A stretch of 64,000 nt of DNA, from contig JACGWO010000010.1 of the NCBI GenBank assembly GCA_034509735.1, positions 7,391,193 through 7,455,192 on the forward strand. Reading direction: 5' to 3'. The DNA comes from Sesamum alatum (taxonomy: Eukaryota > Streptophyta > Magnoliopsida > Lamiales > Pedaliaceae). Made by a program: the position numbers and the translations under genes. Below are positions 57,574-64,000 of the stretch, one piece after another (the first letter of the stretch is position 1; every line of letters begins with the position of its first letter). Below the pieces are notes generated by a model that had not been told where the DNA came from, did not search any database, and saw nothing but the letters and a program-made list of their open reading frames with translations.

Positions 57574-57995
57574 CTTAATTAATATTCAAGAATTATGAAA
57601 AAAATCATATATACTTTTTCGAAACTCATTCACACTGTGTTTCTCTCTCTCTTTCTTTTTGTTTTTTTTCGAATTCCCACATATATATATATATATATAC
57701 TATTTATTAAGTGTGAAAGGATCGGAATAACTACTTTTCATTAGCAAAATATATATTGATAAAAAAGACATTCACGCATATTTATTCTTACATAAAATTA
57801 TAAAGTTTTTATAATTTTTCCATATCACCAATCCTATATTGATATATATAATATATAAAATTAATAAAAAAAACATTTAAAAAACTTATCGGTTTTGGTC
57901 AGTATTTATTTTACTTTTTATATTCTATTTCATATAAAACACATAAAAAAAACTATACACATCTCCAATATGTATTATGTGTATATATATATTCA

Positions 57996-58201
57996 CTAGC
58001 CGTCGTGGCACATCTTTCCTGCGTATATATAATAACAATCTTTTATACTTTAAAATATATTATAAATAAGAATAAAATATATAAACTAATATATCACATT
58101 TCAAAAATAAAATAAAACAAGATGAAGAAGAATAAAGAAGAAAAGAAAACCAACTTAAGGGTATTAATTAATACAACAAAAAGACTAGTGTAGTGGTATC
58201 A
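57996..58201 (-). mobile_element. Helitron 3' portion, minus strand
   Basis: CTAG at 57996-57999 after A (57995), followed by the hairpin region and the family body (atatataataacaatctt; aaatatattataaataag; ttaagggtatt). It stops at the CACTA MITE copy C; the sequence beyond the MITE is in the opposite orientation. Confidence 0.65.
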
Positions 58202-58497
58202 CATTAGAAAAAAAAATTACTATTAACTACAATTTTTAATGACTATGGCTAAAAATCATGATAAATAACTAAATATTAACTATGGTTCAATAAAAACGAT
58301 GCAAAAACTAGCGTTTCCATCATGAAAAACTTATTTGCCACGGCTAAGAGCCGTGGTAAAAACATTCGAGCCGTGGTAAATGTTTTAGCCACCCTCGCAA
58401 AAACCATAACCTACAACCATTACGTAGCCGTGATCAATAACTATTTGATACGCCTATTTAATATTAAACATGGTTAAACGCTATATTTCTTGTAGTG
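58202..58497. mobile_element. CACTA-type MITE, copy C
   Basis: 296 bp flanked by TCA (58199-58201 and 58498-58500). The right end TTTCTTGTAGTG is intact; the left end reads CATTAGAAAA, one change from CACTAG. The interior aligns with copy B apart from a 20-bp-class deletion near 58370. Confidence 0.85.
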
Positions 58498-58640
58498 TCA
58501 TAAAAAACACTACGACGCCCAATTTTTTGTTATATTGATAATACTCTTAAGTTATCTTTTTTTATTTTATAAAATACGATATGTTCGTTTATATATTTTA
58601 TTTTATTTATAATATATTTTAAAAAGAATCAAATATAGAA
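58498..58640 (+). mobile_element. Helitron fragment, plus orientation
   Basis: aacactacgacgcccaattttttg, then tactcttaag and gtttatatattttattttattt match the Helitron body in the orientation opposite to 57996-58201. Together they form an inverted pair with the MITE at its centre. Confidence 0.5.
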
Positions 58641-59739
58641 GGAATTATATATATATTATATATATAGAGAGAGAGAATGAGTTATAGCAGAAAATGATGG
58701 GAATTCTTAAAGAGAATGAAATGCAGTGAGTGAGCAATAATTTTGAGTAATATAGCACCCCCACCCCCACCCCCACCCCACCCCGCATATATAGACTATG
58801 CTATATATATCTCACAGTAATTGCAATGCATTTATTCTGGAACGCGTGCTTCGTTTTTGCAGAAAATCATACGTACCATATGTCATCAATTTCCCTACTC
58901 ACCCCCACACTTTTGTTTTTCCTCATTATGACCCCCCCAATTACACCAATTCCTACAAAACACCATGTCCCACTCTCTCCTAAATACTCATTCCCTGCCC
59001 ATTTCTTTTACACACCAGCACATCGAAACATACTTGATGCGTGTGCATAAAGTAATTTTTATTATTTTTTAAATTGAATTGAAATGATATAGAAGGAAAA
59101 TAGAACGATTCTTGATCAAAATTGATACAATGAAGTAAATTTAAGTGTGTTTGAATCAGAAAAATGCTGATAGGATATAAGGTGGACTCAGTTTTTGAAT
59201 AAAGATGAGATCAAGCTAAGTAGGGTTTTTACGAATATCATCGACAATAATAGTTGCATCTTTTCACGTCGGGAAATTTTTATCCAAATTAGGTTTGATT
59301 AAATCTGGACCAAATACACATCAAATTTCTATAATATACTTATTATGTAACTGGTATATAGTTTAAAAAGTGATTAATCATATAGAATATGTATCACATT
59401 TGTTGTGTAATCGGTGATTTGACCAAACTCAAAATGTGTTAATAGAAACAAAACGTTTTTTTTTTGGTCAATGTAACTTTCATTAAGATAAAAGGCTCTA
59501 CAACATAAGATACAACAATATAATCCTGTATCTATCAAGCGGGAAATTTTAGCCCAAACTCAACTCGGCCAAACCTGAACCAATTATATGGCAAGTGTAA
59601 TACACTTATCGTATGATCGGTGTGCAGTTCAGAAAAGGTAACCAATCACATATATAGCAAGTGTGATATACTTACTCTATGATTTGTTTGGTTTGACCAA
59701 ATTTGGTTCGAACAAAAATTTTCCAAATCAATAACTAGG
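58641..59739. other. Intergenic DNA with C-rich microsatellite
   Basis: (CACCCC)-type repeat at 58756-58794. Two overlapping short frames near 58800-59050 have no recognisable domain. Further on, paired ggttgaccaaa-type blocks near 59400-59700 look like old repeat sequence. Confidence 0.4.
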
Positions 59740-60240
59740 CTAGTCAGCAATGCCATCAGTTAATCCCCTCCTTGCCAAGCTATTCTCCATAATTGTATTT
59801 TGCCATCAACTCCAAACTTGGCGCACGCTGCAAGCTCACAAGTCTATTATAAATTTGCTCAAGAACAAGGTGAGCACCATTTCAAGGCTCCAAAATTGTT
59901 GGTGAAAGAGGCGTAAATTCGTCTCCGACCAAATGTGATAAAGCAATGATGCAAGAAGGTCTCGATATGCAGCATTAACTGAGTGGCGTCCCCTCGATTT
60001 CCTTGCGATCCATTCAATACCCGGATTACCACTCATCATAAGGCCATGTAAATCGAACCCCTCATCTATAAATTTTCAAACACCGCTAAAAGTATGAACG
60101 TAGAACATGTATTGATGCATCTTCCCATCAGCCATCTCACAAAGGGCACAAACACCCCAAAACTTTAATCCATGCTTTCAACACCATTTATGACACGAAA
60201 TTTCAGCCTTTAAAATCCTTAGTTGTCAAAAAATCTGTCG
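59740..60240 (-). pseudogene. Non-LTR retrotransposon (LINE) C-terminal remnant
   Basis: The minus frame 60039-59836 reads GIEWIARKSRGRHSVNAAYR and ASLLYHIWSETNLRLF, the C-terminal zinc-binding RT-associated region of plant L1-type ORF2. Upstream on the same strand (60230-60050) are KWCWKHGLKFWGVCALCEMADGK-like blocks of the zf-RVT domain. There is no RT core, so it is a fragment. Confidence 0.65.
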
Positions 60241-60309
60241 AACAACTTCACAACATAATAAGTATGTGATGCTTAAGATAGTTTCTAAAAATAACTTTAG
60301 CAAACTATA

Positions 60310-60700
60310 CGGGAAATAACATTTTTCATTCAATAACTTAGGATCTTTCAACTTGTGGTTTCATTGGATACGGATTTCACTTTTGGTTATGTAACTTTCA
60401 AAAAGTGGCACTTTCGATCCATGACACTTTCTGTTAGATATTTAACGGAAAGTGTCATGTGGCTATTAAGTGCATGCGACCAAAAGTATTACTTTTTAAA
60501 AGTTATGGAACAAAAAGTAAAAATTTCATAACATATGAAACCAAAGCGTAAAGTACCTAATGGCCACGTGGTATTTTTCGTTAAAAAATTTAACGGAAAG
60601 GTGGCATGGGACCAAAAGTGCTACTTTTTAGAAATTACGGGACCAACCGTAATCAATGGATCAAAAATAAAAAGCATGACGAAAAATGTTATTTCCCCAG
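60310..60700. mobile_element. Foldback element of the 'ttttggtcc' class, copy 2
   Basis: gggaaataacatttttcat...aacttagg on the left and the inverse tgttatttcccc on the right. The same internal order as copy 1 (28120-28545): ggtccatgacactttctgttagat, gtggc.attaagtgcatg. Lower internal symmetry, so older. Confidence 0.55.
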
Positions 60701-62117
60701 ACAATTCTCATCTTAATTAATTGCACAAGTGCTTCCTTGAATGTTATACATTATAAGTATTAATGTTGTAGGAAGGAATTTGACGGATCTTAATTATATC
60801 CTTTTCAAAGTATTGAAAAAATTAAAAATTTAGTCCTATAAGTATAGTGGTGCGACAATTTTAGTCCTGTTGAAATTAATTTTAGTAATTTGGTCTTGCA
60901 ATTAAAATATATTGACAATTTGAAGCAATTCTGGCCAAAAAATCATAAATTGGCCGAAAAAGTACATGTGTTCTCACCATGTGAAGAATTGGTCTAAATT
61001 GAAACTACCACCACCCCTATTTTAATGGACTGAATTGCATTTTATCTATCGTGCAAAATTAATTTTACAAAATCCCTTTAAACAGGCCAAACTAGATCTA
61101 TCCATCTATGCTTCATTCATCAACAATTACTTTTTATACAACGGATATAATTCGGGAAATATAGGATAAAATTAAAAATATATGTATTTTTTTTGCTAAC
61201 GTCAATATTTTCTGTCCAAACCCTAATAGAATGAGAACGACTGTAGACGAATAATTCTGAAAAAGAGTGTAAGTGTGATTCAAAAAGAAATTGAGAGAAA
61301 GAGTAATTTCACGTTCTTAAGAGGGGTCTAAGTGTTATATATAACCATATTATCTACCTTTGAATAACATTAAATATGAGGGCATGAATTCTGTGGAGCA
61401 CACAGACATAAATGCTACTTCCTCAAAATAGCTTAATATCCCCTCATGTCTGTTAAACCATATCTACTTACTTTGCTCCACACACACACACACACAACAT
61501 ATATATATATAATTAAATCACAAAAGGGGAATTCAAGAAAAGGTAATTAATAATGTAATTTTTCACTCATCTGCTGTCTAATTTATCTGTCACAACTTTT
61601 TTGTGTAAAGGCATTTTCAGGGTTAAAAAACAAGCAGATATGGAGCAGTAGGGCCTTTAATTTTGTTTCAAAGTACAAAGAATATTATATCTCTGATGAT
61701 CAAAGAGACTGATGATAACAAAAGGACTATGTGTGTGTGTGTGTATCTTCATTAAAAGAAGAAACCCTCATCAAAGTTTAAATCACAAACACATCACTAC
61801 TTTGTGGTGACTTTCATTCATTCACTCATCACTTCATTCATCAAGAAATGTCACTGCAGATATATATCTATATACACAGAATACACATGTGTGCGTGTGT
61901 GTGTGTGTTTGTTCTTGTGGTTTCATCAAATATATATGTATGTATGTGTGATATCATATCTTAATAATGAATCAAGAAATCATTTTTATGTGATGGATGG
62001 CTTTTGATCCAAGCAATTGTTTCTGAATAGCTCCTTTCTAGTCCCTCTTTTGTCCCTTCCTTTTGTTAGCCTTTGCTCTGTCAACTTCAGTCCTTCTCTC
62101 CCAGATATCTCTCTGAT

Positions 62118-62121
<4 letters not shown>
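60701..62121 (+). promoter_or_regulatory. Upstream region of WUSCHEL
   Basis: About 1.4 kb without recognised transposon ends except a possible 'tagtcctata' repeat near 60830-61040. Contains (CA)n (61480-61495), (TG)n (61731-61744 and 61888-61908) and TA runs. Promoter function is inferred only from position. Confidence 0.4.

Positions 62122-62148
<27 letters not shown>
62122..62148. repeat. CT microsatellite upstream of WUSCHEL
   Basis: (TC)n of about 13 units, 170 bp before the start codon. Pyrimidine patches are common near plant transcription starts. Confidence 0.85.
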
Positions 62149-62153
<5 letters not shown>

Positions 62154-62202
62154 CCTCACCCTCCATGTGGGCTGCTGTCCCTTCCCTCCTTCTCTCCCCC
62201 TC

Positions 62203-62210
62203 TTTATAAT
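62203..62210 (+). promoter_or_regulatory. Candidate TATA box of WUSCHEL
   Basis: TTTATAAT in a C-rich context, 109 bp before the ATG, which would place transcription start near 62235. No other TATA-like site lies closer. Confidence 0.4.
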
Positions 62211-62318
62211 TCCCACATCCCATCTCACCACCACCTACCAGCTGCTCCTCTCCCTCAAAAACCCTGATCTCTATCTTAATTTCTTGTTGATTTTTCTTGC
62301 AAATTGTGACTAGTGTTG

Positions 62319-63954
62319 ATGAACATGGAACCTCATCAACAAGCCCAGCAACAGCAGCAAGCAAATGATCAAGAAGGTGGCGGGAAAAGCAGCAGTAGCT
62401 TTCTGTGCAGGCAGAGCAGTACGAGGTGGACTCCGACCACTGACCAGATTAGAATCTTGAAGGATCTTTATTACAACAATGGGGTTAGGTCTCCAACTGC
62501 TGAGCAGATTCAGAGGATCTCTGCTAAGCTGAGGCAGTACGGTAAGATTGAGGGCAAGAACGTCTTCTACTGGTTCCAAAACCACAAAGCTCGTGAGAGG
62601 CAGAAGAAGCGCTTCACTGCTGATATCCCCATGCACAGGCCTAATACCACTCCTCACTGCTGGAAAAATGAACCTGATCATCAGTTTCTCTCTCCTATCT
62701 ACAACAAGTTTTCTAACATTTCTACCCCTCCTCCTGGTCCGTACCATTTATCCTTCTTTTCCTTTTTTGGGTTTTTTATGGGGGTGGGGGTGGGGGGGAG
62801 GAGGGTGTTTCATGGTTTTGTTGTCAAGATTTGGGAAGAACAGTAAAGGGTTTCGTTTGGTTCTATTGTTAAGGTGTTTTTATTAGTTTTTTAATATTTG
62901 TATGTTAGGAATTTGCATTAATTACATAAATTAAATAAAATAAATTAAAACGCACCGAATCTGTTAAAATATATGCAAACATTCAAGATAGTTTTGGCCT
63001 TTCTTCCGGACAAATTAACAAAACCTTGGGTTTTTGAATTGATGTATGTCCAAATTAATGTATATGATTTTGGCTTATGCAGGTAATAATTTCCCATCTT
63101 CTTCGGCTTCTTCAGCAGCTGCAGGTTTGCTGACTGTGGGGAACTATGGATATGGATCCGTAGCCATGGAGAAGAGCTTTCGGGTGAGAGTAATACACAC
63201 ACAAACACACACACACATATATATATATATATGTGTGTATATATATATATATTCCATTAATATAAGGTACAGATGATGAATATGTAAATGCTACTTTAGT
63301 GTCTGTCTGTGGGACACTTTCACATACCAAACAAGAAAGCACAAGTTTACGTTTCTATCTCTGAGAAAAAATCAGTCTGTCTGATGCTTTGTTTGGGGTA
63401 CAGAAGATCAAGATTTGAGCCCTTCTTTTTGGATTTACCTTCCAAGAAATGAAGGGAGAGACAAAGCCAAACAGCCCCTTCATGACTTGCATTTTGTACT
63501 AATCAAGACATCATTAAAAACACTATGATTTCCTTCATAATTGTTCAAGAATGTTAAGAGATTGTTTTAATCAAGAAATATACTTATGTTTTTGCATGGA
63601 ATTATACAACAGGAGTGCTCCATAAACCCAAGTAGCAATGGTGGTGGGCAGAACTTTGCATGGATAGGTGTTGATCCATACTCTTCAGCCTACCCTTTTC
63701 TTGAAAAGAGAAAATATACCTATAATAATGCTCACCAAACCCTAGAGGAGGAGGAAGACGATGACGCCCCACCGGAGATTGAAACCCTTCCACTGTTTCC
63801 CATGCACGGCGACACCATCAAGCAGGAGAACGATTACTACAACGGCTGGCACCACCGTCCCGACGACGATGGTGAATCCGCCGGCGGTGCTAGGGCTTCC
63901 TTGGAACTCAGCCTTAACTCCTATGCTGCCAGATTCCCTACTCCCCTTGAATAG
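62319..63954 (+). CDS. WUS: WUSCHEL homeobox transcription factor
   Basis: Three exons: 62319-62736, 63083-63183, 63613-63954, spliced in phase to 286 aa (Arabidopsis WUS is 292). Known: WUS acts in the organising centre of shoot and floral meristems, maintains stem cells and mainly represses transcription. Seen: a Gln-rich N terminus; the WOX homeodomain at about residues 35-99 ([40 protein letters not shown]); an acidic patch EEEEDDD (218-224); the WUS-box TLPLFPMH (231-238), which binds TOPLESS-type corepressors; and an EAR-like LELSL (270-274). The first ATG is 62319; ATG 62325 (MEPH) is the alternative that aligns with Arabidopsis. Intron 1 has the unusual donor GTCCGT. Intron 2 holds a CA/TA microsatellite. 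The WUS-box and EAR motif together separate it from WOX5-like and other WOX members. Confidence 0.95.
63197..63253. repeat. CA/TA microsatellite in WUSCHEL intron 2
   Basis: (CA)n followed by (TA)n, 14 bp after the gtgaga donor. Confidence 0.85.
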
Positions 63955-64000
63955 TTTATTTTAGGGAATACATATGCAATAATAATTGTATAATTAATAT

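Noticed and set aside
58798..59050. Two overlapping small frames near the C-rich repeat
   Set aside because: No domain, no conserved context, and both open only because of local C-rich composition.
62017..62313. Overlapping frames upstream of WUSCHEL on both strands
   Set aside because: They run through the CT microsatellite and leader; they are not conserved with any protein I know.
62310..62747. 145-residue minus-strand frame antisense to WUSCHEL exon 1
   Set aside because: Shadow of the conserved homeodomain exon.

Overview
The window is nuclear DNA from a flowering plant. It is AT-rich, with gt-ag introns, only a few host genes, and most of the rest made of nested transposable elements. 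The WUSCHEL protein at the right end (homeodomain, WUS-box, EAR-like tail) has a eudicot layout. A Lamiales-like asterid is my best guess, but that is inference and not shown by the sequence.

Three host loci are visible. (1) At 341-1876 are the last two coding exons of a RanBP2/NZF zinc-finger gene that runs in from the left. (2) At 16405-22055 is a six-exon ALKBH9-type m6A RNA demethylase locus. It keeps recognisable exon borders and the Fe(II)/2-oxoglutarate residues but carries several frameshifts, so I call it a pseudogene. (3) At 62319-63954 is a complete three-exon WUSCHEL gene (286 aa) with no frame break.

The space between them is mobile DNA. 2354-2833: a Mutator-type MITE. 5264-11435: a minus-strand Copia retrotransposon with decayed LTRs, broken by a CACTA-type MITE and by about 1.8 kb of foreign sequence. 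13292-14465 and 25609-26601: two non-autonomous Mutator-like elements with GC-rich minisatellite cores. 22880-25238: a cluster of small terminal-inverted-repeat elements behind the ALKBH9 locus. 25496-27285: three minus-strand Helitrons end to end, the first split by a Mutator-like element. 28590-29340: the 3' end of a dead mudrA transposase. 29411-37927: an inverted-repeat element split by a 7.5 kb CACTA transposon. 38202-47833: a Mutator-type MITE split by a related 9.1 kb CACTA transposon, which itself carries a Helitron. 48225-52131: a gag-only LTR retrotransposon. 52132-61000: SINE-like units, foldback elements, Helitrons, a third CACTA MITE and a LINE fragment.

The strongest results are the nested insertions whose target-site duplications can be read directly: 3 bp for CACTA, 9 bp for Mutator-like, 5 bp for the LTR element, and A^T for Helitrons. 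In several cases the interrupted host element can be rejoined by eye. The two large CACTA elements are relatives that have lost different parts of the transposase gene, so neither looks autonomous. They share an unusual layout in which GGAACGG-type repeats lie at the termini and also between the two internal genes.
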